Assembly: GCF_010729305.1 (NCBI RefSeq)
Contig: NZ_AP022574.1
Location: forward strand, 682,001-746,000
Length of the DNA: 64,000 bases
Source of the DNA: Mycolicibacterium psychrotolerans
GTDB taxonomy: Bacteria; Actinomycetota; Actinomycetes; Mycobacteriales; Mycobacteriaceae
Direction: 5' to 3'
The notes beneath the pieces were generated by a model, which saw nothing but the letters and a program-made list of their open reading frames with translations, was not told the DNA's origin and did no database searches. Position 1 is the first letter of the stretch. Each line of letters begins with the position of its first letter. Shown here piece by piece: positions 17,578-26,879 of this stretch. A program made the translations under genes and the position numbers.

Positions 17578-17592
17578 TACCCCACGGGGGTA
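17578..17592. promoter_or_regulatory. RicR operator (TACCC-N5-GGGTA)
   Basis: TACCC-CACGG-GGGTA is an exact match to the RicR box described in M. tuberculosis. It lies 17 bases upstream of the DUF305-ricR operon and 48 bases upstream of the divergent ilvD, so both transcripts could be affected. A second, overlapping 10-base palindrome (GTACTAGTAC, 17571-17580) lies on the DUF305 side. Confidence 0.88.
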
Positions 17593-17639
17593 TGGATAAC
17601 GGTTTGGCCGGGTGAAACGCCAGGCGCATAATCGTGCGC

Positions 17640-19370
17640 ATGCCCTCAGAGTCCCCAGACGCCACCGCCAGGTCCGATTCCAAGCCTGACATCAAGCCCC
17701 GCTCCCGTGACGTCACCGACGGTCTCGAGAAGGCCGCCGCCCGCGGCATGCTCCGCGCGGTCGGCATGGGTGACGAGGACTTCGCCAAGTCGCAGATCGG
17801 CGTCGCGTCGTCGTGGAACGAGATCACGCCCTGCAACCTGTCGCTGGACCGGCTGGCCAAGGCCGTGAAGGAGGGCGTGTTCGAGGCCGGCGGCTTCCCG
17901 ATGGAGTTCGGCACCATCTCGGTGTCCGACGGCATCTCGATGGGTCACGAGGGCATGCACTTCTCGCTGGTGAGCCGCGAGATCATCGCCGACAGCGTGG
18001 AGACCGTCATGCAGGCCGAGCGGCTCGACGGGTCGGTGCTGCTCGCCGGTTGCGACAAGTCGCTGCCCGGCATGCTGATGGCCGCAGCCCGCCTCGACCT
18101 CGCCAGCGTCTTCCTCTACGCCGGGTCGATCCTGCCCGGCAAGGCCAAGCTGAGCGACGGCACCGAGAAGGACGTCACGATCATCGACGCGTTCGAGGCC
18201 GTCGGCGCCTGCGCGCGCGGGCTGATGTCGCGCGAAGACGTCGACGCGATCGAGCGCGCCATCTGTCCCGGCGAGGGCGCCTGCGGCGGCATGTACACCG
18301 CGAACACGATGGCCTCGGCCGCCGAGGCGCTGGGCATGTCGCTGCCCGGTTCGGCCGCTCCCCCGGCCACCGACCGCCGCCGCGACGGTTTCGCCCGCAA
18401 GAGCGGCATCGCGGTCGTCGAACTGCTGCGCCGCGGGATCACCGCCCGCGACATCCTCACCAAGGAGGCGTTCGAGAACGCGATCGCCGTGGTGATGGCG
18501 TTCGGCGGCTCCACCAACGCGGTGCTGCACCTGCTGGCCATCGCCGCCGAAGCCGAGGTGAAGCTGACGCTGGCGGACTTCACCCGCGTCGGAGCCAAGG
18601 TGCCCCACCTCGCCGACGTCAAGCCGTTCGGCTCCTACGTGATGAACGACGTCGACCGCATCGGCGGTGTGCCGGTCGTGATGAAGGCACTGCTCGATGC
18701 CGGTCTGCTGCACGGGGACTGCCTCACCGTGACCGGCCGGACGATGGCCGAGAACCTCGCGCACATCGCCCCCCCGGACCCCGACGGCAAGGTGCTGCGC
18801 GCGCTGTCCGAGCCGATCCACCCGACCGGCGGCATCACGATCCTGCACGGCACGCTTGCCCCCGAGGGTGCAGTGGTGAAGTCCGCAGGCTTCGACTCCG
18901 ACGTCTTCGAAGGCACCGCACGGGTTTTCGAGCGTGAGCGGGCAGCGCTGGACGCGCTCGAGGACGGCACCATCACGCACGGCGACGTCGTGGTGATCCG
19001 CTACGAGGGCCCCAAGGGCGGTCCGGGCATGCGGGAGATGCTCGCGATCACCGGCGCGATCAAGGGTGCGGGCCTCGGCAAGGACGTGCTGCTGATGACC
19101 GACGGCCGGTTCTCCGGCGGCACCACCGGGCTGTGCGTCGGGCACATCGCCCCCGAGGCCGTCGACGGCGGCCCGATCGCGTTCCTGCGCGACGGTGACC
19201 GCATCCGCCTCGACGTCGCCAACGGCACCCTCGACGTGCTGGTCGACGAGGCCGAATTCGATTCGCGCAAGGCAGGTTTCGAGCCGTTGCCGCCGCGCTA
19301 CACCACCGGCGTACTGGCCAAGTACACCAAGCTGGTCGGGTCCGCCGCCGGCGGCGCGGTCTGCAGCTAG
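17640..19370 (+). CDS. ilvD: Dihydroxy-acid dehydratase
   Basis: A 576-residue enzyme of valine, leucine and isoleucine synthesis that dehydrates 2,3-dihydroxy-3-methyl acids to 2-oxo acids. Candidate iron-sulphur ligands are Cys65 (EITPCN), Cys138 (AGCDKS) and Cys215 ([10 protein letters not shown]). The C-terminal [15 protein letters not shown] region is intact. The ATG at 17640 was preferred over the GTG two codons earlier by similarity to known mycobacterial IlvD starts. It faces the ricR operon and shares its operator region; an iron-sulphur enzyme is a known target of copper poisoning. A LysE-type gene follows with no gap. Confidence 0.97.
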   Translation: MPSESPDATARSDSKPDIKPRSRDVTDGLEKAAARGMLRAVGMGDEDFAKSQIGVASSWNEITPCNLSLDRLAKAVKEGVFEAGGFPMEFGTISVSDGISMGHEGMHFSLVSREIIADSVETVMQAERLDGSVLLAGCDKSLPGMLMAAARLDLASVFLYAGSILPGKAKLSDGTEKDVTIIDAFEAVGACARGLMSREDVDAIERAICPGEGACGGMYTANTMASAAEALGMSLPGSAAPPATDRRRDGFARKSGIAVVELLRRGITARDILTKEAFENAIAVVMAFGGSTNAVLHLLAIAAEAEVKLTLADFTRVGAKVPHLADVKPFGSYVMNDVDRIGGVPVVMKALLDAGLLHGDCLTVTGRTMAENLAHIAPPDPDGKVLRALSEPIHPTGGITILHGTLAPEGAVVKSAGFDSDVFEGTARVFERERAALDALEDGTITHGDVVVIRYEGPKGGPGMREMLAITGAIKGAGLGKDVLLMTDGRFSGGTTGLCVGHIAPEAVDGGPIAFLRDGDRIRLDVANGTLDVLVDEAEFDSRKAGFEPLPPRYTTGVLAKYTKLVGSAAGGAVCS

Positions 19371-19985
19371 ATGTCGCTGGCCTTCCTGCTGACCACCCTC
19401 ATCGTGGTCGCCACCCCCGGCACCGGTGCGCTCTACACCGTGGCCACCGGGCTGGCGCACGGCACCCGGGCGGCGATCGTCGCAGCAGTGGGCTGCACGT
19501 TGGGGATCGTTCCGCACATGGTGGCGGCGGTCAGCGGGCTGGCGGCCATCCTGCACAGCAGCGCCGTCGCGTTCCAGACGCTCAAGTACCTCGGGGTGGC
19601 GTACCTGCTGTACCTCGCGTGGCTCACCTGGCGTGACGACTCGGAGCTGGCCACCGAGTCCGCGCCCGCGGCCCCGCCCGGGCCCTGGCGCATCGTCGGC
19701 ACCGCGATCGGCGTCAACGTGCTGAATCCGAAGCTGACGCTGTTCTTCTTCGCGTTCCTGCCGCAGTTCGTCGATCCGGCCGCCGGTCCGGCGTTCCTGC
19801 GGATGCTGGGGCTCTCCGGCGTCTTCATGGCCGTCACGCTGGTGGTGTTCGCTGCCTACGGCGTCTTCGCCGCCGGGGTGCGGACGCACGTGATCAGGCG
19901 GCCCCGCGTGGTGACGTGGATGCGGCGCACCTTCGCCGCGACGTATGTGGCGCTAGCGGCACGGATGGCGGTCGCCTCCCGCTGA
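19371..19985 (+). CDS. LysE/RhtB-family amino-acid exporter
   Basis: A 204-residue membrane protein with about six helices. The signature ATPGTGALYTVATGLAHG near the N-terminus and NVLNPKLTLFFFAFLPQFV in the middle are characteristic of LysE/RhtB/CadD exporters. The ATG follows the ilvD stop directly (TAG-ATG), implying co-translation. Coupling to ilvD suggests export of a branched-chain amino acid or related metabolite, but substrate cannot be read from the sequence. Confidence 0.88.
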   Translation: MSLAFLLTTLIVVATPGTGALYTVATGLAHGTRAAIVAAVGCTLGIVPHMVAAVSGLAAILHSSAVAFQTLKYLGVAYLLYLAWLTWRDDSELATESAPAAPPGPWRIVGTAIGVNVLNPKLTLFFFAFLPQFVDPAAGPAFLRMLGLSGVFMAVTLVVFAAYGVFAAGVRTHVIRRPRVVTWMRRTFAATYVALAARMAVASR

Positions 19986-20054
19986 TCGGCAGCATCGGCA
20001 GCGACAATCTCCGATCCCGCCGCAGCGGACGCGCCATAGCGGAGAATCGAGGCG

Positions 20055-20906
20055 ATGAACCAGCGACGCGGGGTGGCGACGGTGCGGCGTGCCCTGCGGC
20101 TGGCCGGGATGCGGCCCCTGCCCCGCGTGCCGATGCGCACACCGATCGACTTGCGCGGCAAGAGAATTCTGCTGACCGGAGCGTCCTCGGGTATCGGTGA
20201 GGTTGCCGCCGAGAAGCTCTCGGCGTGCGGCGCCACGGTGATCGCCGTGGCCCGTCGAGAACACCTGCTGACCGATGTCGTCGCCCGGATCACCGAGCGC
20301 GGCGGTACCGCGGTCGCGATGCCCGCGAACCTCGCCGACCTCGACGCGATCGACCAGCTTGTGCGCGACGCCGGACCGATCGACGTGCTGATCAACAACG
20401 CAGGCCGATCGATCCGGCGACCGTTACTGGAGTCCCTCGAGCGGTGGCACGACGTGGAACGCACGATCGCACTGAACTACTACGGCCCGCTGCGCCTGAT
20501 CCGCGGACTCGCCCCGGGCATGGTGGCGCGGGGCGACGGACACATCATCAACATCTCCAGCTGGCGGGTGATGCCGGAGTCCTCGCCGTTGTTCAGCGTC
20601 TACAACGCGTCGAAGGCGGCCCTGAGCGCGGTGAGCCGGGTCATCGACAACGAACTGGCCGACTCCGGGGTGCACTCCACGACCATCTACTACCCGCTGG
20701 TGGCGACACCGATGATCGCGCCCACCCGCGCCTACGACGGGTTGGCGGCCCTGCACGCCGACGAGGCCGCCGACTGGATGGTGTACGCCGCGCGGATGCG
20801 CCCGGTGCGGATCTCCCCACGAAAGACGTTGCCGCTGAGGGCACTCGACCTGGTCTCGCCGCGTCTGCTCAACGGGGTGATGAAGCGCTCGACGCCGCCC
20901 ACGTGA
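20055..20906 (+). CDS. Short-chain dehydrogenase/reductase
   Basis: A 283-residue classical SDR with a ~30-residue N-terminal extension. The cofactor motif TGASSGIG is at 41-48, NNAG at 114-117, and the catalytic set is Ser169, Tyr183 and Lys187 (YNASK). The Arg after the first strand (VARREH) suggests NADP(H). The C-terminal segment, with MIAPTRAYDG and VRISPRKTLPL, resembles lipid-acting mycobacterial SDRs fused or related to acyl reductases. It converges on the Bug-type lipoprotein gene with a one-base gap. Substrate unknown; a fatty or mycolic aldehyde/ketone is possible. Confidence 0.85.
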   Translation: MNQRRGVATVRRALRLAGMRPLPRVPMRTPIDLRGKRILLTGASSGIGEVAAEKLSACGATVIAVARREHLLTDVVARITERGGTAVAMPANLADLDAIDQLVRDAGPIDVLINNAGRSIRRPLLESLERWHDVERTIALNYYGPLRLIRGLAPGMVARGDGHIINISSWRVMPESSPLFSVYNASKAALSAVSRVIDNELADSGVHSTTIYYPLVATPMIAPTRAYDGLAALHADEAADWMVYAARMRPVRISPRKTLPLRALDLVSPRLLNGVMKRSTPPT

Positions 20907-20907
20907 G

Positions 20908-21837
20908 TCAGCGCGACGCCTCCTCGAATGCCTTCGTCACATCGGCCTGGGTCTCGCCGAGAAAGGTGCCCAGTTCGTCACCGGTCAGGAACGCGGTAAT
21001 GAACTGCCGCTGGTCGGCGATCCGCTTCCAGGTCGGCGTCCGCACCATCTCGCCGAGCACCTTCTGCCAGTAGGCGACGGCCTGCTCGGGCATGCCGGGC
21101 GGCCCATAGAGCCCCCGCCAGTTCGACAGCGTGACGTCGAGTCCCTGCTCGCGGGCCGTCGGGGCATCGACGCCGGGCACCGGGTTCTCGGCCAGGACCG
21201 CCAGTACGCGCAGCTTCCCGGCCCTGATCTCGTCGACGAACTCGCTGAGCCCGCCGATCGCGACGGGGATGTGGCCGGCGCGCAGCGCCGCGGAGACGAG
21301 CAGGTCGAACGGCGCCTCGTCGTCCTTCGCGGCGCCGACGGCGAGATCGCCGGGCCGGGTCTTGACGGCGGTCATGACGTCGCCGAGATTCGCGAAGGGC
21401 GCGGCCGGGTCGGTGACGACCACGAAGTACTCCGTCATCAGGCGGGCGATGATCGTGACGTCGCGGTAGCCGTAGGGGGAGACGCCCCGGATCTGGTTCA
21501 TCATCATCGACAGCGACGTGACGGAGATCTGGTCGTCGGTACCGGCGTGCTGCTCCACCATGGTCGCGAGTTGATCGGCCCCGCTCCTGCCGGGCCGGTT
21601 CGCGACGGTCAGCGGCACGTCGACCAGGTGCTCGGTCTGCAACGCCTCGACGACCGCCCGGATCGTCAGGTCGAAGCCACTGCCGGGGCCGGCGCCGGCA
21701 GTCATGGTGATCGGCGCCGACGGATAGGGCTTCGGAGCCGCCCCTGACTCCGAAACGGGTTCTGACCGTTGGCAACCCGCGACGAGCAGGATGGCGGTCA
21801 GTAGTGCTCCGATCACGGACAGGCGGAACACGGCCAT
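20908..21837 (-). CDS. TctC/Bug-family substrate-binding lipoprotein
   Basis: A 309-residue lipoprotein: signal peptide with lipobox VAGC (Cys22), then a Bug/TctC fold (ITMTAGAGPGSGFDLTIR, RPGRSGADQL and GVDAPTAREQGLDVTLSNWRGLYGPPGMP). Such proteins bind carboxylates for tripartite tricarboxylate transporters, but no TctA or TctB gene is present. Instead the gene follows a sodium:solute symporter by 32 bases on the same strand, and a ThDP enzyme precedes that. It may hand a 2-oxo or hydroxy acid to the symporter, or sense it; this is inference. Confidence 0.87.
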   Translation of the reverse strand: MAVFRLSVIGALLTAILLVAGCQRSEPVSESGAAPKPYPSAPITMTAGAGPGSGFDLTIRAVVEALQTEHLVDVPLTVANRPGRSGADQLATMVEQHAGTDDQISVTSLSMMMNQIRGVSPYGYRDVTIIARLMTEYFVVVTDPAAPFANLGDVMTAVKTRPGDLAVGAAKDDEAPFDLLVSAALRAGHIPVAIGGLSEFVDEIRAGKLRVLAVLAENPVPGVDAPTAREQGLDVTLSNWRGLYGPPGMPEQAVAYWQKVLGEMVRTPTWKRIADQRQFITAFLTGDELGTFLGETQADVTKAFEEASR

Positions 21838-21869
21838 GCAAGCCTCCCCGGGCGGATGCGACTATGCGC

Positions 21870-23339
21870 CTACCACGCGCTGACCCGGTCGGCGCGTTCC
21901 CGCCCCGCGAGCCGGGCGTCCCACTCGTCGAGCACCTCCGGGGAGGTGCGCGGTGTCGCCAGGCTCGCAACCACGTACACCACCAGGCTGGCGGCCAGGC
22001 CGTAGTAGATCGGCTCGTTGGCCAGCACGTCGCCGACGATCACCATCGTGCCCAGCGTGACGACGGTGCCGACCGCCATCGACCACAGCGCCCCGGTGCC
22101 GGTGGCCCGCTTCCACAGAAAGCCGCCAAGGATCGCGACCAGCAGCCCGCCCACCAGGATGTCGTAGGCGATCGTCAGCGCCGCGACCACGTCGTTCAGC
22201 AGTGCGGCGATGACGATCACGACGATGCCGAGCACCACCACGTACAGCCGGTCGGAGTGCACGTCCCGTTCAGTGTCCTCACCCTTGTCCGGGGTGCGCC
22301 CGATCATCCTCTGCAGCAACGGTTTCACGTCGGTGCGGGCGACGGTCGCGGTGGCGATCAGGGCGCCGGACGCGGTGGACATCATCGCCGCGACCGCCGC
22401 GGCGAGCACCAGCCCGCTGATCCCCACCGGCAGGATGCTCTCCGCGATCTGGGCATAGACGTCGTCCTTGGCCTCGATGTCGGGCAGGAACGTCGACGCC
22501 GCCATCCCGATCACCGCGCCGGCGATGCCGTAGAGCACGCAGTACAGCGCCGCCGTGGTGCCGCCCCACTTGGCGACCTGCGGGGAGCGCGCGGTGAACA
22601 CTCGCTGCCAGATGTCCTGGCCGATCAGCATGCCGAAGCTGTACACGACGAAAAACGTGATGATGGTAGGCATCCCGATCGCCCCGAGGTCGAACACGGC
22701 ATCGCCCGCGCGCTCCCGGATACCGGCGAAGCCGCCCGCCTTGCTCAGCGTGAACGGCAGCAGCAGGGCGAAGATGCCGATGGTCTTGAGGATGAACTGC
22801 ACCATGTCGGTGAGCGTGATCGACCACATGCCGCCGATCGACGAGTACAGCATCACCACCGCGCCGCCGATGATCACCGAGACCGTGCGATCGGTGCCGA
22901 ACAGCACGTTGAACACCGTCGCGTACGCGATCGTCGACGTCACCGACAGCATCAGCGTGTAGGCGGCCATGACGAGCCCCGACGACGACGTGGCGTCGAC
23001 GCCGTACCGCAGCCGCAGCATCTGCGCGACCGTGTAGACCCGCAGGCGCTGGATCCGGCCGGCGAAGAACAGGCTCAGCGCGAGCAGACCGACGGCGATC
23101 GACACCACCAGCCACATTCCCGACAGCCCCCATTTGTAGCCGAGGCCGACACCGCCGACGGTCGACGCGCCGCCCAGCACCACCGCGGCCATCGTGCCGG
23201 TGTACAGCGTCGGGCCCAGCCGCCGCCCGGCGACCAGGAAGTCGGCCGAGTCCTTGGTCCTGGTCTTGCCCCAGAAGCCGAACGCCAGCATGGCGACGAG
23301 GTAGACGACGATGATCGTGATGTCGAGCGGCTTGCCCAT
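21870..23339 (-). CDS. Sodium:solute symporter (SSS family)
   Basis: A 489-residue, roughly 13-helix transporter. The start MGKPLDITIIVVYLVAML, the first-helix region FLVAGRRLGPTLYTGTMAA and SLFFAGRIQRLRVYTVAQML are SSS family features. The ATG at 23339 was chosen as the first codon that gives the family N-terminus. It lies between a ThDP-dependent enzyme (11 bases upstream) and the Bug lipoprotein (32 bases downstream), all on one strand, so it probably imports a carboxylate consumed by the enzyme. Substrate not determinable. Confidence 0.9.
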   Translation of the reverse strand: MGKPLDITIIVVYLVAMLAFGFWGKTRTKDSADFLVAGRRLGPTLYTGTMAAVVLGGASTVGGVGLGYKWGLSGMWLVVSIAVGLLALSLFFAGRIQRLRVYTVAQMLRLRYGVDATSSSGLVMAAYTLMLSVTSTIAYATVFNVLFGTDRTVSVIIGGAVVMLYSSIGGMWSITLTDMVQFILKTIGIFALLLPFTLSKAGGFAGIRERAGDAVFDLGAIGMPTIITFFVVYSFGMLIGQDIWQRVFTARSPQVAKWGGTTAALYCVLYGIAGAVIGMAASTFLPDIEAKDDVYAQIAESILPVGISGLVLAAAVAAMMSTASGALIATATVARTDVKPLLQRMIGRTPDKGEDTERDVHSDRLYVVVLGIVVIVIAALLNDVVAALTIAYDILVGGLLVAILGGFLWKRATGTGALWSMAVGTVVTLGTMVIVGDVLANEPIYYGLAASLVVYVVASLATPRTSPEVLDEWDARLAGRERADRVSAW

Positions 23340-23350
23340 GGTCTTAACTC

Positions 23351-24952
23351 CTAGGTGGCTGAGAACATCCGCAGCGTTGCGGGAAGGACGACAACGGCGG
23401 GTCCGCGCGCCGTGGAGGTGCCTGCGACGACCTCGCCGACGGTGTCGAGGGTGGCCCGGTGCGCAGGCACGCCGAAACTGGCTGCCAGAGCGACGAAGTC
23501 GGGCCGGGCGAGCTCGGTGGCGGTGGCCTGGCCGAACTCGCCGGTCATGTACTCGCGCAGGATACCGTAGCCGCCGTCGTCGACGATCAGCCACGTGACG
23601 TCCGCGTCGTGCTGGCGCGCGGTGGCCAGCTCGGCGATCGAGTACATGGCCCCGCCGTCCCCGGATACGGCCAGCGTCCGCTGCCCGGTGCCGATCGCGG
23701 CCGCCACCGCCGCGGGGAACGCGAAGCCCAATCCGCCCGCGCCCTGCGCCGAGTGGAACTCGCCGTCGAGCGGGTCCCACGCCGACCACGCCCAGTAGCC
23801 GGCGATCGTCATGTCCCAGAACGTCTGTGTCGCACCGGGAGTCGCGTTCCGCAGATCGCGGATCAGTGCGCGCTCTGCCGCGACGTGCTGCCCGGCGAGC
23901 CTGTCCTCGACGGCTGCGCGCAGGGCCGCGGCGATGTCGGCACCGCTGATGGTGGCGCGCGGGGTCACCTGCGCGGCGAGCGCGGTCAGCGCTTGCGCGG
24001 CGTCGGCGTGCACGGCGAGCGCCCGGTGGTTGGCTCCCAGCACCCGCGCCTCGGCGTCGACGTGGATCACGGTGCCCCTGGGGGTGAGGGTGAAGTAGTT
24101 GCTCGTCACCTCGCCCATCGCCGTACCGACCGCGAGCAACACGTCGGCGTCCTCCAGCAGCGAGGTGGTGTGCCGGTCCTCGATCCAGGACGCCGCTGAC
24201 AGCGGATGGTCGAATCGGATGGCGCCTTTACCGCCGACCGTCGACACCACCGGAGCGTCGAGGCGTTCGGCCAGCGCGACGAGCGCCTGCGCACCGCCGC
24301 GGGAGCGACGCACGCCGCCGCCTGCCAGGATCACCGGCCGCTGCGCGGCGCTGAGCACGGCCGCGGCCTCGGCGACCACCTCGGCGCGGGGCGGGCGCGC
24401 CGTGACGGCGGTGACGACGGAGGTGACCGGCGGGACGTCGGCCGGCTCGAGGAGCACGTCCTGCGGGATCTCCACCCAGGTCGGACCGGCGGGCGCGGAC
24501 TGCGCCAGCGACCACGCGTCGGCCAGCAGGCTCGGCAGTTGGCCCGAATGCCGGACGACCGCCGTGCTTTTCGTGACGTTGATCGCGCTACGCTGCTGGT
24601 CGTCGAGTTGGTGCAGCGCACCGCGCCGCAGGCCCATCGCCGCCCGCGGCACCTGGCTCGCGATCACCAGCAGTGGGACGCCGGTGGCGTACGCCTCCTG
24701 CAGCGCGCCCAGCGCGGTCAGCGCACCAGGTCCGGTCGACAGGAACAGCACGCCGACCTCACCGGTGGCCCTGGCGTAGCCGTCGGCGCCGAACGCCGAG
24801 TTGTTCTCGACCCGCGAGCTGACGAAGGTCAGGTCGCTACGCCGGATCGCGTCGAACAGGCCGAGCGCGTTCTGCCCGGGGATGCCGAAGACGTGCGACG
24901 CGCCGAGTGCTGTCAGCGTCTCGACGACGACGTCGCCACCGTTGCGCTCCAT
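23351..24952 (-). CDS. Thiamine-diphosphate-dependent 2-oxo-acid enzyme (acetolactate synthase/decarboxylase-like)
   Basis: A 533-residue protein with the three-domain ThDP layout. The PYR domain carries the catalytic Glu49 (SRVENNSAF), the middle domain has VILAGGGVRRS, and the PP domain holds GDGGAMYSIAELATA and DDGGYGIL for ThDP-Mg binding. In length and organisation it resembles benzoylformate decarboxylase and catabolic acetolactate synthase-like enzymes rather than IlvB. No small subunit is nearby. In an operon with a symporter and binding lipoprotein it probably decarboxylates or carboligates an imported 2-oxo acid. Exact reaction unknown. Confidence 0.85.
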   Translation of the reverse strand: MERNGGDVVVETLTALGASHVFGIPGQNALGLFDAIRRSDLTFVSSRVENNSAFGADGYARATGEVGVLFLSTGPGALTALGALQEAYATGVPLLVIASQVPRAAMGLRRGALHQLDDQQRSAINVTKSTAVVRHSGQLPSLLADAWSLAQSAPAGPTWVEIPQDVLLEPADVPPVTSVVTAVTARPPRAEVVAEAAAVLSAAQRPVILAGGGVRRSRGGAQALVALAERLDAPVVSTVGGKGAIRFDHPLSAASWIEDRHTTSLLEDADVLLAVGTAMGEVTSNYFTLTPRGTVIHVDAEARVLGANHRALAVHADAAQALTALAAQVTPRATISGADIAAALRAAVEDRLAGQHVAAERALIRDLRNATPGATQTFWDMTIAGYWAWSAWDPLDGEFHSAQGAGGLGFAFPAAVAAAIGTGQRTLAVSGDGGAMYSIAELATARQHDADVTWLIVDDGGYGILREYMTGEFGQATATELARPDFVALAASFGVPAHRATLDTVGEVVAGTSTARGPAVVVLPATLRMFSAT

Positions 24953-25133
24953 CGGCGATCCTTGTCGGGGTGGGGAATGTGGTGTGGCTCACGGTAGAAC
25001 CGCGCCTCACCACCCGCAAGCGCTTCCGTCGCCACACCCCTCGGTATTGTCGCGATCCGCCGACGTCGGGTCGCTGATCCACGCGGAAGCGGCAACGCAC
25101 GGTCGGCAGATGACCGATCCGTCGGTGCGGTCA

Positions 25134-25152
25134 GGCCGAAAAATCTTCGGCC
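25134..25152 (-). terminator. Candidate terminator hairpin
   Basis: GGCCGAA-N5-TTCGGCC forms a perfect 7-base-pair stem starting three bases after the stop of the SRPBCC gene at 25156. There is no long U-tract after it, as is common in mycobacteria. The remaining bases to 24953 hold no gene and should contain the promoter of the ThDP-enzyme operon. Confidence 0.45.
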
Positions 25153-25155
25153 CGA

Positions 25156-25596
25156 TCACCGGCCCTTGACGTGGAGCACCCGTTTCCGCAGCCCTTCGGT
25201 GGCCGTCTCCATCAGTCCCTTGGCACCCCGTTTCACCACGAATCCGGGCAAGGGCACCGTCGGATCGACGGTCAGCTCGAACGTCACCCGCGTGGTGTCC
25301 CCGTCGGGGACCAGCGTGTAGCGGGCGTCCTGCGCGCGCTGCTGCGCGGAGCTCACCAGGGTCCAGCTGACGCCGTCGTCGTGGACCGAGTAGTCGAGGA
25401 CCTGTTCGTCACTGATGCCGACGATCCTGACCACCTGCCGGGACCGGGCGGGCCGGCCCTGGTCGTCGCGCTCGAGGATCTCGACCTCCTGGTGCGCCGA
25501 GGACCATTCCGTCAGCGACTCGAGGTCGAACAGGACCTCCAGGATCTCCGCGGGCGACGCCTCGATGACGGTCTCGCGGGATTCGGTGATCGCCAT
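25156..25596 (-). CDS. SRPBCC-family protein (polyketide cyclase/dehydrase-like)
   Basis: A 146-residue START/Bet v1-like protein: the strand-helix start ITESRETVIEASPAEILEVL, the segment WSSAHQEVEILERD and a long C-terminal amphipathic helix. These folds bind small hydrophobic ligands or lipids in a central cavity. The ATG directly adjoins the stop of the GlsB-like gene upstream, so the two are likely one transcript. Ligand unknown. Confidence 0.83.
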   Translation of the reverse strand: MAITESRETVIEASPAEILEVLFDLESLTEWSSAHQEVEILERDDQGRPARSRQVVRIVGISDEQVLDYSVHDDGVSWTLVSSAQQRAQDARYTLVPDGDTTRVTFELTVDPTVPLPGFVVKRGAKGLMETATEGLRKRVLHVKGR

Positions 25597-25881
25597 CTAG
25601 ACGCGCGGCCGTCCGCTGCTGCGACGGCCGGTGATGCCCAGGTAGGCGGCGATCAGCACGATCGCGAAGATGATGCCGACCAGGAACGGGATGATCTTGA
25701 ATCCACCGTTCTGGTTGGAGTAGCCCAGCTTGTAGGAGACCCAGGCGCCCAGGAAGGACCCGAGTGCGCCGAGCACGATGGTCATCAGCACGCCGATGTT
25801 CTGCTTCCCCGGCATGACCAGCCGCGCCAGTGCGCCGACGATGAGACCGACGACGATGGCGCCGATGATGGTTCCGATCAC
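25597..25881 (-). CDS. GlsB/YeaQ/YmgE-family small membrane protein
   Basis: A 94-residue, three-helix membrane protein with the family pattern IIGAIVVGLIVGALARLVMPG, a Gly-rich second helix and a third helix before a basic tail (GRRSSGRPRV). The family was once called transglycosylase-associated and is often induced by stress. The stop codon is immediately followed by the start of the SRPBCC gene. Confidence 0.9.
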   Translation of the reverse strand: MIGTIIGAIVVGLIVGALARLVMPGKQNIGVLMTIVLGALGSFLGAWVSYKLGYSNQNGGFKIIPFLVGIIFAIVLIAAYLGITGRRSSGRPRV

Positions 25882-25922
25882 GATGTGCTCCTCGATTGGG
25901 CGATGTGCCGACGGCCGGAGGA

Positions 25923-26306
25923 TTACCCGTCGGCGCCGGAATCAACCGCCATCGCCTCGATGCGCCGCAGCGCCACCGCGAGCACGGGCAGATACGCGGG
26001 CGCCCACACTGGGGCGCTCATCCACGCCCGGCACCCGCCGGCGGTCGGTTCCACGCCGTGATGCGTGGCGGGCACACCGGCCACGCGCCACGCCCAGGAG
26101 CGCCCCTGGTCGAGTTCGGTGATCGTGAACGGCAGAGGCACCCCGACCGGCGTCCACACCCGGCCCGTCGCTCCGAGTTCGAACCCGCCGCCGTCGAGTT
26201 CGGCGCCCGCGACGGTCGGCCCCCACTGCGGCCAGGCGCCGAGGTCGACGAGGAGGTGCCACACCGCGTCGGCGGGCGTGGAGATCTGTCTGCTCACTGT
26301 CCACAC
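25923..26306 (-). CDS. SRPBCC-family protein, short
   Basis: A 127-residue Bet v1-like protein: WTVSRQISTPADAVWHLLVDL opens the fold, and WPQWGPTVAGAEL and WAWRVAGVPATHHGVEP follow. Start is GTG at 26306, with a second GTG three codons in as an alternative. It belongs to the SRPBCC superfamily of ligand-binding proteins. It lies 31 bases after the flavodoxin gene on the same strand. Function unknown. Confidence 0.75.
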   Translation of the reverse strand: MWTVSRQISTPADAVWHLLVDLGAWPQWGPTVAGAELDGGGFELGATGRVWTPVGVPLPFTITELDQGRSWAWRVAGVPATHHGVEPTAGGCRAWMSAPVWAPAYLPVLAVALRRIEAMAVDSGADG

Positions 26307-26337
26307 GGGCGTGGAGTACCCGCCTCGGGAACCCGAG

Positions 26338-26832
26338 TCACAGCATGGGCGGTGCCTGCGCGATCTCGACCCGCCGCCGAAGCCGCTCCGCGAATGCTGC
26401 GGCCTGCTCGAGGTCGGTCTCGTTCGGCCGTCCCTTGTTGACCCCGCCGAGGAATTTCAACGGGCCGACCGTGTCGAGACCCGGGCACGAGAACGAATCC
26501 AGCACGTCGAAGCCCTTCGCCTCGAGCTTGCGACCCAGCGGGCCACCGTAGTCCAGCAAGCGCATCCGTCGCGCGCCGCTGGTGAAGAACGTGAACGCGC
26601 GCCGAGTGCCGGTGTCGTCGGTCGGCAATCGGCGAACGAGATTCCACAGCCGCGGATGCACCGCCATGAAGTAGATGCCCGACCCGAATCCGACGAGGTC
26701 GTACTGTCCGAGCGAGTCGACGTCGACCGCCTCGGGTGTCACGACGTCGGCACCCAGTACTTCGGCCATGCTGTCCGCCACTCGACGGGTGTTCCCGTTG
26801 GAGACCGACGCACAGATGATCAGTGACTTCAT
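26338..26832 (-). CDS. Flavodoxin-family protein
   Basis: A 164-residue protein with the FMN phosphate-binding loop ASVSNGNTRRVAD after the first strand (~8-20), the aromatic FMN loop GSGIYFMAVHPRL (~51-63) and the third strand FTFFTSGA. It fits flavodoxin/protoporphyrinogen-oxidase-like single-domain flavoproteins. The C-terminus adds a helix (DLEQAAAFAERLRRRVEIA). Likely an electron carrier or NAD(P)H reductase; partner unknown. Confidence 0.85.
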   Translation of the reverse strand: MKSLIICASVSNGNTRRVADSMAEVLGADVVTPEAVDVDSLGQYDLVGFGSGIYFMAVHPRLWNLVRRLPTDDTGTRRAFTFFTSGARRMRLLDYGGPLGRKLEAKGFDVLDSFSCPGLDTVGPLKFLGGVNKGRPNETDLEQAAAFAERLRRRVEIAQAPPML

Positions 26833-26879
26833 GACCGCGATCGTGCGCCGGAGTCACTCTCGAGCGTCAGGGCGCTAGA

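Noticed and set aside
17646..19889. A ~750-codon reverse-strand frame opposite ilvD and the LysE gene
   Set aside because: No recognisable motif and it spans two well-supported genes; it is a GC-bias shadow.
21804..23354. A ~516-codon forward frame opposite the SSS symporter
   Set aside because: Extremely His/Arg/Asp-rich with no hydrophobic or catalytic pattern; shadow of the symporter gene.
23351..24952. IlvB, the anabolic acetolactate synthase
   Set aside because: No IlvN subunit or ilvC nearby and the motifs fit catabolic or decarboxylase-type ThDP enzymes better.
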